Position numbers and translations under genes: made by a program
Notes under the pieces: model-generated
Seen by the model: the letters and a program-made list of their open reading frames with translations, nothing else
Database searches by the model: none
What the model was told of the DNA's origin: nothing
Shown: piece by piece, positions 1 to 13,085 of the stretch
How positions within the stretch are numbered: the first letter of the stretch is position 1
Layout: each line of letters starts with the position of its first letter
Assembly (NCBI GenBank): GCA_038049695.1
Contig: CP142455.1
Location: forward strand, 23,225,501-23,289,500
DNA from: Cinnamomum chago
Lineage: Eukaryota > Streptophyta > Magnoliopsida > Laurales > Lauraceae
Length of the DNA: 64,000 bases
Direction: 5' to 3'

Positions 1-395
1 GCAAACGAGTGCCCCTCTAGATGCTGTGCGTTTGGATGATTGTGCACCCCACAAACCACTGTTAACATCCAATCGTCGTCAGTTGCCAACTTTCGACCCT
101 TCAAAGCAAAAGGGCAACTACACTTCTTCGTTCCCGTTGCCTTCTTAGGATTTCTCTTCTCGAATACCTTCGATGGACTCCTGTAACTACCACTTCTCTC
201 ACAAGAAAAAACGACTCTCGGCTTCCGTCCATCTCCACCAGCATCCGAAGTCTTGATTACAATTACCAAGCCATGTTTCTTTCCAACATCCCTTGTCCAT
301 TGGATTAGGCCCTCTCGACTTCTGAATATCATGTCAGTGGTGAAGACATTTGTAAAATCCAAAAGGCACTCACTGGCACCGGTTGATTCAACCTC
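1..395 (-). CDS. FAR1-domain / MULE-type transposase N-terminal exon (partial)
   Basis: On the minus strand this whole stretch is open and runs off the left window edge. An acceptor AG lies at 397-396, so the exon begins at 395. The translation contains TKKCSCPFALKGRK, then DDDWMLTVVCGVHNHP and HLEGHSF. This Cys/Cys/His-x-His arrangement is the FAR1 DNA-binding domain (WRKY-GCM1-type zinc fold) found in FHY3/FAR1 factors and in the N-terminus of MuDR-like transposases. The preceding segment (FTTDMIFRSREGLIQW, KTSDAGGDG, VFSCERSG) fits the plant MULE-type version better than the phytochrome-signalling FAR1 proteins. The catalytic part would lie left of the window. With no stop in about 130 codons it may be young or domesticated. 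Family is fairly sure; element versus host gene is open. Confidence 0.7.
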
Positions 396-443
396 CTGCA
401 AGTCACAAATTTTTAGATTAGCACTGCACACTCATTTATTAAT

Positions 444-570
444 TTTGCACGGTTTATATAGGCGGTGCAAAATTATTCTGCACGGTTTATATAGGCGGTG
501 CAAAATTATATTGCACGGTATATATAGGCAGTTCATAATAATTTTGCACGGTATATAGAATGCCGTGCAG
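444..570. repeat. 33-bp tandem repeat of palindromic units
   Basis: Four units start near 444, 477, 510 and 542. Each opens with TTGCACGG and, in the first two units and the last, closes with the reverse complement (CGGTGCAA or GCCGTGCA), so each of these can fold on itself. The centre is TATATA-rich. It sits just upstream of the FAR1-type exon, in what is probably an intron or 5' region of that gene. Confidence 0.7.
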
Positions 571-807
571 GACGCGAGAAAACAAAAAAAAATGAACGAA
601 ATGAAGTCAAAATGTATATACCTCATTTTCGTAGATCGTCAATTGCTTGTCCATATTGCAAATGCCTACTTTAAATACACAATGTGGTGTAGGGATAATT
701 GTACTTCCAAGTTCGTTCAATAAATGGAGGAGACTTGATGATATATTAAAAAGAGTTAGAAGAAATGATGATGAAGGAGATGAAAATCAATGAGGAAGAA
801 GGAGTGC

Positions 808-845
808 GAAGAAGAAGAAGAAGAAGAAGAAGAAGAAGAAGAAGA
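808..845. repeat. (GAA)n microsatellite
   Basis: About twelve uninterrupted AAG/GAA trinucleotides. A simple sequence repeat with no coding support. Confidence 0.95.
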
Positions 846-2580
846 GACTGGAGACTGCTGCTGGTGAACTAAAGGAGGAAGACAGATGTTGATGGTAAGG
901 GCAATTTCATCCTTTCACCCGAGGGCATTTTAGTAATTAAAAATTATTTAAGTTGTGGGTGTATTCATCACTTCCAGTGGGTGCGAATAGAATTTCCCCT
1001 ACGTGTAACTACCTCCACATACTTTTTGAAGATGCAACCACTGATGGATCAAAGTTTTCAGTCTTCTGCAAATCTCTCTGCAACTTATCTACTTGGCTCT
1101 CCATCTTCATCCCTAATCTGTCTTCTCATCAAAGGTACTTTCCCTATCTGATTTCGATTTTTTACCTTTTTTTTTTTTTTTGTTCACTACTGCTGAATGA
1201 AACGATTACATCTACAATCTCTTTTCTCTAGGGATTCGAAGGTACTTTCCCTCTTTGATTTCGATTTTGGACCTTTTTTTTTTTTTTTTTTGTTCACTAC
1301 TGCTGAATGAAACGATTACATCCCCAATCTCTCTTTCGGATGGGTTCAGAAAGATGTCAAGAGACAGGGGGAGGGTTGTGGGTGGGCAAGGAGAGAGGGA
1401 CGAAGAAGGGGAGATTTGGGTTTTGGGGGTTTTGGGTCAATGAGAGACAGGAGGATCAGAGAGTTTTTTGGGTTTTTCGTTGTACCTGATCAGGGATCGG
1501 AGAGGTTTTTGGGTTTTGGTCACTTATTTGTCCTGCTTCTTTTTCAAATTCATCGCATCCATCACACGTGACCTGATCATGTATGCAAAGATAAACTCGC
1601 ACAAAGCCTGTTTAATGGCAATGTCTGCCCATTCTAGGGAAGACCGTTTGACAAAAGTACTCTTGCTCGTTGCCAAACATCCTTGGGGAATTTAACAGAG
1701 AGTTTTTATTCCATTTGGGTTGGAGGAACGAGAGAAATAATGCACCCATTTTTTCTGTACTTTTTCCTTGATTGATTTCTCATATGTAATCTAAAGATGG
1801 AAGAGGGTTCTATTTAATAGTTGCTCAGCTGTGGGCATCACAATAAATAACCTTCTGTTCTCATGTGAGCAATGTTCCCATTTGTTGTAGTTCTCAATGG
1901 CCTCAATCTCCTTTTTCGTGGTCCTTCTCAAAGTATTATTTTTTTTTATCAAAATCCATTTGATGATTTGATCACTATAGCAAAGTGAATCTCATCATCA
2001 TCAGTTGCCACATTATTTTTTCAAGGAACCCATTTCTTATTAGAACTTATATCCGAGGAGGCTGATCCTACAACTCATGGAAAGTTTTGCCCTGTTTCCT
2101 TAAACAGTGTGTTGTATGAAGTCTTTATGGCATCTATTATTAATCCAAGAACTGATAACATACTCCTTTTACTTGATCCTCTTTGCAATTGCCATCATAG
2201 AGGAAATGTGTTTGAAGCCTGATTTAGTAATGCATTTGATATTGCATGTGGGAATTTCTTGGCATCTGCCCTTCACGCACTCCACTTTTCCGCTTAAATG
2301 ATGACTTTTCCGCTTAAATGATGATTAAGTGGAGTATGGACACTCACCCTAACCACTCAATTTTCCCAAATAGTCAAGCAATGGGATATTTTGAAGAGAA
2401 TAAAGATATCCATCAAGGTTGCCTGCTTAATCCATTCTATTGCAATTCTGATGGAATTCTTTTCTACAAATGGAATTATTTTCTACAAATGTTATACAGA
2501 TGCCCATATCTCATTTATTATTTGTTGCAAAATTTTCAAGTCTGTGCTTACTTTCTCTTCTCTAATTTCTGTGATGATGC
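846..2580. other. Non-coding stretch without a recognisable gene
   Basis: The short open frames here are full of homopolymer-encoded Phe or Lys and match nothing I recognise. The only structure seen is the direct duplication at 1133-1332 and a doubled CTTTTCCGCTTAAATGATG near 2286-2322. Confidence 0.6.
1133..1332. repeat. Tandem duplication, period about 107 bp
   Basis: The copies begin at 1133 and 1240 with AGGTACTTTCCCT. Each continues through a T-run, then TTGTTCACTACTGCTG and AATGAAACGATTACATC. They differ by small substitutions and T-run length, which suggests a local duplication of moderate age. Confidence 0.85.
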
Positions 2581-2935
2581 TAAAGCATACATTTCAAGTG
2601 CGCTTTATTTTATTGGTAAGAATGTTTCAATTGCTCTTGGTATTTCTGAAAAGCAATTGCCTATCAGATTCCTTGGCTTACCCCTTTATTCATCAAAGCT
2701 AAGGCATCGGGACAGAATTTATCCTCTTGGGAAAATTAGAGCAAATTTTTCGGGATAGAAGTCTGCTCTGTTCTCTTGTTATTTGTATATAAAAAATTAG
2801 ATCACATTCATCGGATATGAGACTGAGATGCTGACTCAATAAGAGACCTGGGATGCACATAAGGCAACTAAGAGAGCTTTTTCTTGGCTTATTATGGGCC
2901 AAGAGTATCTTCATGCATTTTTTACAAGGGTTTTT
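2540..2935 (+). pseudogene. LINE-1 type reverse transcriptase fragment
   Basis: A short plus-strand translation contains LGISEKQLPIRFLGLPLYS followed by KLRHRD and KIRANFSG. Plant L1-type LINEs carry this block downstream of the RT catalytic core, in the connection just before the RNase H-like/zf-RVT region (LPxRYLGxPL .. LxxRHxD .. KIRxxxxxW). The frame ends at 2758 with a stop where Trp is expected. No RT catalytic motif is visible upstream and the sequence fades downstream. It is a dead, truncated copy. Confidence 0.65.
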
Positions 2936-4631
2936 GTTGGGAGAGGGGATTGTTGGTCCCCTCCTTTTCTGATTTTTTTTTATAAAAAATACAATAAATC
3001 ATATTTTTTTTTCTTCAACCTCTAACTCCCACGCAAGTCTTTGTTGTTGAAGTGGCCCATGTCTTTCTTGCATGCCTTCATTTTATTTTATCTGATGTAC
3101 TATGATTTTTATATTCCTCATTGACTATTGTGTCTATGATGCATTTTTTGAGCATTGGGTTAGAGATTAATGTACTAATTTCATATATGGAATTTTCATA
3201 TCGGTATTGGTTTGTACTCATTGATTTCAGGTTTGGATCACATTGGTCTGTTACCTCAACAACTCTTACTGTCTTTGCAAATAACGTGTAAATCACAATT
3301 TCGGTACGAATGCATTGCATCCTCTTCTTATATAATTGTTGACATCTATAGTAGATAATGTAACATTTCATCTTAACTTTAACGTTTCTTCTTAAAACCA
3401 TCACTATTTTTTAGAGCTTTGCTATATCAAGTAACATCACATGCTTACTTATCTATCAGGACAATGTGTTGTAAATCTCGTTATTTCTTCAAACATTCTC
3501 ATTTTCTTATCGTTGATAGCATACATAGATTAGGGAAAGTCAACCATCCCAATAGTATGGTTATATGATGAGATGTTTCCTCACTCACCAATATGACAAT
3601 ATGTGATCTGCTTTCAAGAAATCTAACGCACCATGGAAATTTGAATGCTAAGTAGATTACATTGTCATATACCTGGGTACGTGTTTGTGCATGTTTGTGT
3701 GTATGGATAATCCATGTATCTGGGTACATTTGTTTGAAGTTTTGTGCTGTTATACGAAACATGTTAATCAACATAAAAAAAAATGTTATGTGAATTCTGT
3801 TATATGCACTTTGCTCGTAGGGGAACATTGTCCCTGTGATATTTGCTGAGTTTATAAATAATGTTATCTGAATTCTGTTATATGCACTCTGCTCGTAGGG
3901 GAACATTGTCCATGTGATATTTGCTGAGTTTAGACGTGTTATTTCAATTTTATTGAGAGCTGATTTTGATTCAGTAATGGAAACTATGTCATCTTTGAAG
4001 AACATGACTTATTTCAATTTTTAATTTGCAAATGATATTATGACTTATCTTGTTAGACCAGAGTTTATTTATGTTCATTTGTTGAAGAAATGAATGGATT
4101 GTAATGTTTATGAGTAAGATGTTGGTTATAAATCCATAATTTAGATTTGAGTTTTAATATTAGTAAGATTTGTTTTGAAATGACATTCCTGATTCAGATA
4201 TTTCCTATAGCTTCATGGTTCCAACTCTACATGATTAGACCAATATGGAACAATATTTCCTTATTTTGCTTATATAGTGACGACAGTGAAAAAAAAAAAT
4301 ATAATGCAAATGATAGTTACTAAGTGCAACAGTGACACCTTCAATACAAAATGTTATTATGCTCAGTAAATTGTTTGCATTAGTGTATTTTATACTATAT
4401 TAGCTATCTAATCTCATGCACATGTTAGATTATGTTATAAACATAAGGTGGTTGTAACTAATTTCGTTTAAAGCAATAATAGGGTAAAAAATGAGGAATA
4501 ACGCAAAGAGACCCTTCGAAAGTTGTCCAATAGCTAGCATTCAAAATCAAAGAAGTAAGCATGTTCTTACTAACAACATATATAAGTACACACACACACA
4601 CACAAACTCTAACAAACTATTGACTTTACAG
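2936..4631. other. AT-rich non-coding stretch; may include the Helitron 5' end
   Basis: No coding region is supported. It contains the tandem duplication at 3782-3932 and a (CA)n run at 4590-4604. The 5' TC terminus of the large Helitron should lie upstream of 4632, but I could not place it. Confidence 0.5.
3782..3932. repeat. Tandem duplication, period about 78 bp
   Basis: Two near-identical copies, starting at about 3782 and 3859, share GAATTCTGTTATATGCAC, CTCGTAGGGGAACATTGTCC and GTGATATTTGCTGAGTTTA. Confidence 0.85.
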
Positions 4632-7600
4632 ATCGACGTACTGCAACTACAATTGATCTCGCTTTGGTGAATCTTGTAGATGTGCAAATCAATGTTGGAA
4701 TTCCAGAAACCAGCTTTACTTGGCCAATCAATGATACAAGTCACAACAGTATTGTCACAACACCTAATAGTGAAACTATGGTAGAGAACATTATGTTGAA
4801 TGTGCATATCGATGAAGGATCCGCTGTAGATAACAATTTAAGAGATCCTTCAAATATGCAACAGAGATCTCTCCGCACAAGTTAGTTTCATCATTAGTTT
4901 GTTTTTCTTTTTTTTCTCTTTTTTTCATCATTATTTTTTTTCATCATTAATTTTTTTTTTCATCATTATGACCATCAATAGGACAATTGGATAGGCGACA
5001 CGACTTGGGTCCTCCAAATCATGAATGCCAAAAATGTGGTGCAATTATGTGGCGGGAAGAGAATCAAACAAAAGAAAAATTAATGGACGCTACAGCTTCA
5101 ACCAATGTTGTAGGGATGGATTGGTATCATTGCCATTGTTGTGCGAACCACCACCTCCTTTGAAGGAATTGCTTGATGGGAATAATGATGACTGTGCAAT
5201 TCATTTTAAAAAATCAATAAGGGCATATAATTCAATGCTGTCCTTCACATCAATGGGAGCCAATGTGGACTATACACTATTACGGGATGGGGGAGGCCCA
5301 TATACATTTCGAATACATGGACAAAATCATCATTTAATTGGATCGCTTCTACCAGAAATGGGTCAACGTCCACAATTCATTCAATTATATATCTATGACA
5401 CGGAGCATGAGATAGGAAATAGACTTGCGGTTCAAAATTCCAGACATGCTGATAGAGGTATTGATGAATTACTATTAAAAGATTTGCAAGCAATGCTTGA
5501 TCAGTTCAATCCATATGCAAGAATTTTTCGTATGGTAAGGGATACCTATGGGTCATCTCCCCCGGCAGAGCTAACTATGAGAATACTGGATACAAGAGTG
5601 TCGGATGGAAGGCAATATAATTGCCCAGCCACGAGTGAGGTTGCAGCTTTATTGGTGGGCCGAGGAGAAAATCAAGGATCTCATCGTGACATAGTTTTAT
5701 GTACTTTTGGGGGACAACTACGTAGAATTAGCGAAACTCATCCAAGTTATATGGCACTTCAATAGCCATTGATTTTTCCTCATGGAGAAGATGGTTGGAG
5801 ATTAAATATCCCACACAATATTGAAGGATCTACTTCCCATAGGAGAAAGGGGTCAGTGTCAATTAGAGAGTATTATTGTTATAGACTACATGAAAGAGAT
5901 TTAGAGGCAAAAACGATTCTACTGGGAGGCCGTCTCCTTCATCAGTTTATTGTTGACGCTTACGCATGCATTGAATATAATCGGCTTGGTTGGTTACACC
6001 TTAACCAAAAGAAACTCCGCTCTGATCTCTACCATGGTTTACAAGATGCCATCTCTGAAGGTGATTGTGATGCTACATCGGTGGGACGTCGATTCATATT
6101 GCCTTCTTCTTTTACTGGCGGACCCAGATATATGGTCCAACAATATCAAGATGCAATGGCAATCTGTAGGTGGGCAGGACCACCGGACTTATTTATTACA
6201 ATTACTTGCAATCCTAATTGGAATGAAGTAAAATATATGGTTGAAAGAACCCCTGGGCAAAGAGTTGAGGACAGACCGGACATTATAGCTCGGGTTTTTA
6301 AGTTGAAGTTAAGAGAGCTACTTGATGATCTTAAAAATGGTATGCTATTTGGAGTTGTCATTGCAGGTACATAGGCACCTCACACATTACCTTATCCATT
6401 TGATCATAGTCATTATGTTGAAGTTGTTATTGTCTTGATTACATTTTAGTAATAAATCACTTCTATTATTTTGTGCAGATATATATATGGTTGAGTTTCA
6501 AAAAAGAGGGCTACCTCATGCACATATCCTTTTGACCTTAGATGCTGACAATAAACCAGTGACTGCATATGACATAGATGACATTGTATGTGCTGAGATA
6601 CCTGATCCAACTACTGAACCAGAAGCATATGAAACTGTAATAAGATGCATGATGCATGGTCCTTGTGGATATTTAAACCCTAAATGTGTGTGCATGGTAA
6701 ATGGAAAGTGTTCAAAGAACTATCCAAAAGCTTTTACTAATGACACAATGATCAATGCAGATGGTTATCCTACTTATAGAAGACGAAATGATGAAAGAAC
6801 TGTCAAGATTGGAAATGCAATCCTAGATAACCGTTGGGTCATTCCATATAATCTTGCATTACTTAGAAAGTTCAATGCACATATAAATGTAGAAATATGC
6901 AACCGTATTAGAGTTGTTAAGTATTTATACAAATATATCCACAAAGGAGAGGATCGGGCAACAATGGTTATTGAAAGAAATAAACAAATACCAGGTGAAC
7001 AATTACATAATGAAAACTATGTGGTAGATGAAATCAAACAATATTTGGATTGTCGGTACATATCTGCCCCAGAATCATCATGGAGGATATTTGATTTCAA
7101 AATACAAGATAGGCATCCGTCTGTTGAAAGAATGCAATTTCATTTAAAAGACCAACATCTTGTCATCTTTATAGACGACAGCGACTTACATTCAATTGTT
7201 AACAATCAAGAAATCAGAAAGACAATGTTTACAGAATGGTTTGAAACTAATAAAAATTACCAAAATGCTAGAGATCTCACTTACGTGGAATTTCCAACAA
7301 AGTGGACATGGGATGAAAGTAAAAAAATATGGAAAGAAAGAAAAAGTGGAAAGACAATAGGAAGACTTTATTATGCACATCCATTATCAGGTGAAAGATA
7401 TTATTTGCGAATGCTCTTGCATATAATACGTGGACCAACATGCTATGAAGATTTGAAATTAGTAAATGGTGTCACATTTGACACCTTCAAAGATGCATGT
7501 GGTGCACTTGGATTATTAGATGATGACAATGAATGGGATAAAGCTTTGTCAGAAGCTTCATCTTGGGCCACAGGAAGTCGACTACGACACTTGTTCTGCG

Positions 7601-9405
7601 AAATAATAATGTTCTGTGAAGTAAGAGATCCTCATGAGTTATGGAATAAGCATTGGCATTCTCTTTCAGACGACTTAGAGGCAAGAACTAGAAGAATCAT
7701 CCAAGATGATCGGTTAGCACTATCAGATAATGAGTTGAAAAGCTTAGCACTTTCTGAAATTGATTCAATACTTATGAAGAATGGTCGATCTTTAACAGAA
7801 TTTCCTATGATCCCTTTCAACAATGTTAACTTATCAAACTCAATTGAAAACAAGATTTTAAGAGAAGAATTATCATATGATATTGATGCCTTGAAAGTTG
7901 AATTTGATTCGCTATATCCTCTGCTAAATGGCGAACAAAAAATGATATTTGAAAAGGTCATTGAATCATCAACAAATAGGATAGGAGGATTTTTCTTTGT
8001 TAATGGAAGTGGCGGTACAGGAAAGACATTTTTATGGAAGACCATAATTTGTAAGCTAAGAATTGAAAAGAAAATTTTCTTAGCAGTGGCATCATCTGGA
8101 ATAGCATCACTTTTATTACCTGGTGGAAGAACGGCACACTCTAGATTCAAACTACTGTTACAGCATCATGAGCATTCTTGTTGTTCGATAAACAAACGTT
8201 CACACTTGGCTAAGCTACTAGAGAGGACCGACCTTATAATTTGGGATGAGGCACCAATGACCCATAAACATGCTTATGATGCACTGGATAGAACACTTAG
8301 AGATATATTGATTACTATTGATCCACACGCTGAGGATAAAGTTTTTGGTGGCCTCACCGTTGCTCTTGGAGGAGATTTTAGGCAAAATTTTACCAGTAGT
8401 TTATAAGGGAGGAAGAGAACAGATAGTAGATGCAACACTAATAAATGCAGGAGTATGGAAACATTGTCAAGTTTTTAACTTAACTGTTAATATGCGTCTA
8501 CAGCGATCGACAAACAATGACAACTCAAGTGGTGGCTCTATAGATTTTGCAAAATGGGTTTTAGATATTGGCAATGGAACTGCTGATTCCATTTCTGTTA
8601 ACAATGATGAAGAAAACAGTTGGATAAAAATCCCATCTGATTTTCAATTGCCAAAGATGCCGAATGAGAATGAAGAAATAAAGGAATTGATACGAAGTAT
8701 ATACAACGGTTTTTTGGATAACAATGTTGACCTGAGTTATCTTCAAGAGCGTGCAATTCTTGCCCCAAGAAATGATGACGTTGATAAAATAAATGAAATA
8801 ATGCTTGACATGCTACCAGGTATGACACATCAATTCTTCAGTGCAGACAGTATAACAGACATTCAAGATGATGAGCAGAATCTATTATACACACTTGAAT
8901 TTCTACACACATTGAGGTTTAGTGGTATTCCGAATCATTGTCTTCAATTAAAAGTTGGTGCACCAATAATTTTATTGAGAAATCTAAATCAATCGCTTGG
9001 ACTGTGCAACGGGACAAGACTGATTGTTATAGAACTTAGCCAACGAGTCATTCATGCTGAAATCATTACAGGCACATGTATTGGCGAAAGAGTTTACATC
9101 CCACGAATTATAATGTCACCAACAGATACAGAATGGCCGTTCACATTTAAACGGAGACAATTTCCTGTACGACTAGCATATGCATTAACTATCAATAAGA
9201 GCCAAGGACAAATGTTAAAAATGGTTGGGTTATACCTTCCAAGACCTGTTTTTACACAAGGACAACTATATGTTGCAATATCGCGAGTAACATCAATAAC
9301 AGGTCTAAAGATCTTAACATTAAATAAGGAAAATGAACCTCGTGGTTATGTAAGAAATGTTGTTTACAAAGAAGTTCTTCATGCAGTTCTTAACAAACAC
9401 GGGTA
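4632..9405 (+). pseudogene. Helitron RepHel replicase-helicase, decayed
   Basis: The enzyme nicks and joins DNA for rolling-circle transposition (HUH domain) and unwinds it (PIF1-type SF1 helicase). An N-terminal exon (4632-4879) leads to a CxxC segment near 5010-5060 (HECQKCGAIMW) and the Helitron_like_N domain (GPPDLFITITCNPNWNE near 6180). The HUH motif is GLPHAHIL at 6508-6531; the tyrosine motif is YLYKYIHKG at 6922-6948. Walker A GSGGTGKT is at 8005-8028 and Walker B IIWDEAP near 8245. The C-terminal motif ALTINKSQGQ is near 9185. A 112-bp GT..AG intron (6367-6478) splits the HUH domain. Lesions: a frameshift near 5058, an in-frame TAG at 5763-5765, and an extra base in the run 8384-8390 after GGDFRQ. 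Catalytic residues survive, so decay looks recent. Confidence 0.88.
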
Positions 9406-9494
9406 CTATTTTAAGAAATTTATTTTGTGCTGCAGACTAACCATATTTTTATTTCTTGAATGGGTCAGTCATACCTTCTTTTGTCCATGCACAG

Positions 9495-11449
9495 CTCAAT
9501 ACCAAATGCAGTATCCTGATTACCACACATTCGAGAGGCTTGACCCATACAGTCTTCATTGGAAGATTAAAGGGAGAGTTTGTCGTATATGGGAAGAATA
9601 TGAAGTAAAGAAATACTCAACCAAAAGAAGAATACTAAGGCTGCTACTCATTGATCGAAATGTGAGTCTTAACAAATGTTTCATGTGATTGTGCATTAAT
9701 TTAAATCGGTTGTAAAATTCTACTAATTCTTGCTTTCTTTATCTCTACAGGGAGATCAGATACAGCTTACTTTGCAAGATAATGAGATTGAAATGTTTGG
9801 AGATAGCTTAAGAGAAGGTCAAGTATTTTTAATCAACAATGTAAAGGTAACGGATGCTCCAGATTCGTACCGAGTAGCGCCCAGTGAGTGGCAGTTGTTT
9901 CTAAAGAAAAATTCAAAGGTGGAGAAGATAGATGATGAATGCACTGAGATACCAATTGACAAATACTACTTCAAGCATTTTGACCAGCTGTCATCCGTTA
10001 TCAACCGGATCAAATATCTTATAGGTATTAAATCTGATGCGTGTTTGCTACCCTAAAATATTTTACGATTTGAACAAACATAGATTAATTATGAGCTTCT
10101 TATTGTTCTTGATCGCATGATTTAATATTTCAGTATAAACATTTGGTGTAGATGTTATTGGAATAGTCGCTGATGTAGGAGGAGTTTCAACAATACGAAA
10201 AAGGGATGGACAACATTAAAAAAAATGGATATTATTATGTTTGATGCAAGGTGCATTGGCGTTAATTATCTCGATCATTATATTCTATGATGTAATATGT
10301 CTTTAGTTATAAATAACTAAACTCTCATTTGATTTGTGATGTACAGTGAAAATGTTCTCTCTTTAACATTATGGGGAGGCATTATAACAACACATGAGGA
10401 GCAGCTGTCGCGCATGTCACAAAATGGAAATATAATCATTGCAACCTCCGTCTTGGCTAGAGAATATAATGGTAGTTGTTGCATTTACTATCATCTGTAT
10501 TATTACTTGCCCATGACTGTCTTGACTCATTTCTTTTCCTTTTTAGGCAAGTTATATCTCTCATCGTCATATTCCACAAAGTTATTGATAAATTCAGAAA
10601 TACGCGAAGCTGAACAACTAAGATCTTGGTAATATAATATAATATAAATTTTGAAATTTCAATTACTAATCTAACTTACTATATCTACGTATGGATGAAC
10701 TTTCTTTATTTAACTAATTTCTCTTAGTTATGTTGAAAATGAGTCAAAATGCATGAATCTCATTTTACAAGTGAAAGGCCAAACAACTCCCACAGATGCA
10801 AGGAAGATGACTGTAGTGGAGTGCTTGGACATGAAAAATGATTCAGGAACAAGGGTACATTGGACCAGCATTCCTGCTAAACATATTTTTTAATATTATG
10901 CTTATGTTGTATTTAATTAATTAATTTTTTTACAGGATCTTGTAATTGCCATAAAGGCAACCATATTTAGAATGAAAATTGATCAAAAAATCTGGTACAG
11001 TGCATGTAATAGATGTGGTAAAAAGGTAAGAACTCTTAATTCAGATAACTATTGCCAATTATGCGGACTCTCGAACCCAAGAACTCATCCAAGGTAATTG
11101 AAACATCTTCTATCTCAATCCCTAACACTTATCTATTTCTGTGCTACTTATATCAATATGTTATATGATTACTTCTAATTATGCTGCTATAGGTACATTA
11201 TGCGCCTCGTAGTGATAGATCACACAGGTACCTTAAATGTTGTCATCTTTGATAGAGATGTAGAGAAAATACTTGACACAAGTGCTGAAGATTTATCTCT
11301 ACTCATAACAAGTGTAAGTATATATATTTCTATCTTCAACATTCAATTATGACACAAATACAAATAGCTGAGATTTCTTAATTATAATCTGTGCTAAATA
11401 GGAAATTGGAAATGAGGTGATCGAACAAAAGGTTCAACGGGCGTTCTGA
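9495..11449 (+). pseudogene. Helitron RPA-like single-strand DNA-binding protein
   Basis: This corresponds to the large subunit of replication protein A carried by many plant Helitrons and thought to coat single-stranded DNA. The first OB fold starts with WKIKGRVCRIWEEYEV near 9560 and continues after an intron at about 9750 (GDQIQLTLQDNEIEMFG). A second fold begins VIGIVADVGGVSTIRKRD at 10152 and resumes with NVLSLTLWGG near 10346. DBD-C lies in exons 10728-10854, 10936-11093, 11193-11313 and about 11402-11449. Its four-Cys zinc ribbon is ACNRCGKK and YCQLCG. Most boundaries have GT/AG. The exon after 10152 runs into a stop (RKRDGQH then stop) and its expected junction is missing, so I call it decayed. 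The first part is in the same open frame as the helicase C-terminus; see findings. Confidence 0.85.
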
Positions 11450-13085
11450 AAGTCGTACATTTTTCACATCAAGGCTTGCCAGATAAAGGATGTCAATCAG
11501 CCTTATCCGGTCACTAGAATAAGTGACATCAATTTCAAGTCTGAGTCCAAGCGATTACTATCGTTGATATCAAACTTGGACTCTTCAAGAATTTCTGCTA
11601 ATTAGTTCCCCTAAAGCGTCCCATTATTTAGTTAACTAAATTAGTCAAGACTTCTCTATAATGTTAATTCCAGACTTAACATCTATCTACATTTCTGTGA
11701 GACCTATGAATGTTTAAATTCACCATGTGGATGTTTTATTTTATGAGAGTATATTTTATAATATATCATCTTATTGTATATTCTTATAATGACTATTAGT
11801 TATAAAAATTCACCACGTCTATGCAAACTATGCCACAGTCATCCTCACTTTGCTCTTGGCTTGGTAAGATGTATGTTATCTATGCTTATACCACCTATGG
11901 TGCGCGTTGCGTGGAATGAAATTACGCACCCAATAATCCACTATATCAAAGGATAATTTTCCAGAATGAAGATACCCTATCCATTGCCAACTATAATGAT
12001 AAGGTAATTTCTTATTCAATAAGCAGTCAATCTAAGATATGAAACTCTAAATGCTGACCTTATTGAGTTTTATGACATTTCAGGTACTATATCTTGGGTG
12101 ATTTCATAATCCATCTACTCGCAATCTGAACAATTAACTGAGGCAACATATTTTAGCATACAAGAGGTATGTCTTGAGGTAAAACAATAATGCATGGATT
12201 TCAAGAACTATAAGATTAAGGAGTTATACCGTGCCGAGCATGGGTTATTGGGTTAGTATTTTCTTATTGCAGGAAAGCAATCAGTATTGCCTTTGTTTTA
12301 AGTTGTTATGTAATAAAATATTTATGAAAAATCTTTACAACTTTGGCCTTTTCTTTTTTTTTTTGCTTTTTTTTTCTTATGTGCAACTATTATCTTCAGT
12401 ATTTATCATTCCAGAATAAAGTGTATGGTGTTGCTTTCATGGTATATGACTTGCATGCTTGGGGGAAAGTTTTGATCCAGTTCTAAGCAGGAAAGTCAGT
12501 GTATATTGCTTATGAAGTTAGCAACAACATAATGCATGTTGAGTTATGCTTAATAGATAGTGTGGGGTTGTTTCAGTGATACGGTGCAGGAGGGGAAGTC
12601 AAATTAATTATAGCTGTCTATTGTTATAAGTAGATTAGTGTCATATTGAATAGTTTGAACAAAGAAAAGGTAGATTGATAGACTATGCAACATGAAGCTA
12701 AATTTATTTCTCTTTCAGAAGATGGTTTTTCTTCTATTGCAGCAACCTTTTCAAAGAATGAATTGTTGCATCACACTGATCAGTCTTGATGCATCTGATC
12801 CAAACTTTGTTGAATGAATTATTAGTTTGGGAGCATTATAATACTGTTATCCCATTGTTTGTTCGTAGTCCATACTTTGGTGGTGGAGTGCATTCTTACT
12901 AAACTCGAAGAGATTATCAGATTAACGAAAGTTATTTTCCATCTATCTTTATGTATGGTATTTTCTAATGGTGTGGTCCTTCTATGTCATAATTACACTG
13001 TTTATGTTTTCCTCAATATTTGAATAATTTTACTTGTGTATGAAAAGAGCAATGATTTTTGAAAAGCTGTACTTGTCTTTTGCAG
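11450..13085. other. Helitron interior without recognised genes
   Basis: Between the RPA stop and the captured ATPase exon there is no supported coding frame. It may include introns or untranslated parts of the captured gene, or of another one. Confidence 0.5.

Noticed and set aside
253-558. 101-codon plus-strand frame
   Set aside because: It lies opposite the FAR1-type exon and then reads through the 33-bp repeat (visible as repeated LHGLYRRCKII), so it is a shadow frame.
444-570. CRISPR-like array
   Set aside because: Units are contiguous with no unique spacers, and this is a plant nuclear sequence.
2131-2145. TCTATTATTAATCC as the 5' end of the large Helitron
   Set aside because: Resembles the TC start at 14056 but the match is short and AT-rich. 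No support from flanks, so the 5' end was left unplaced.
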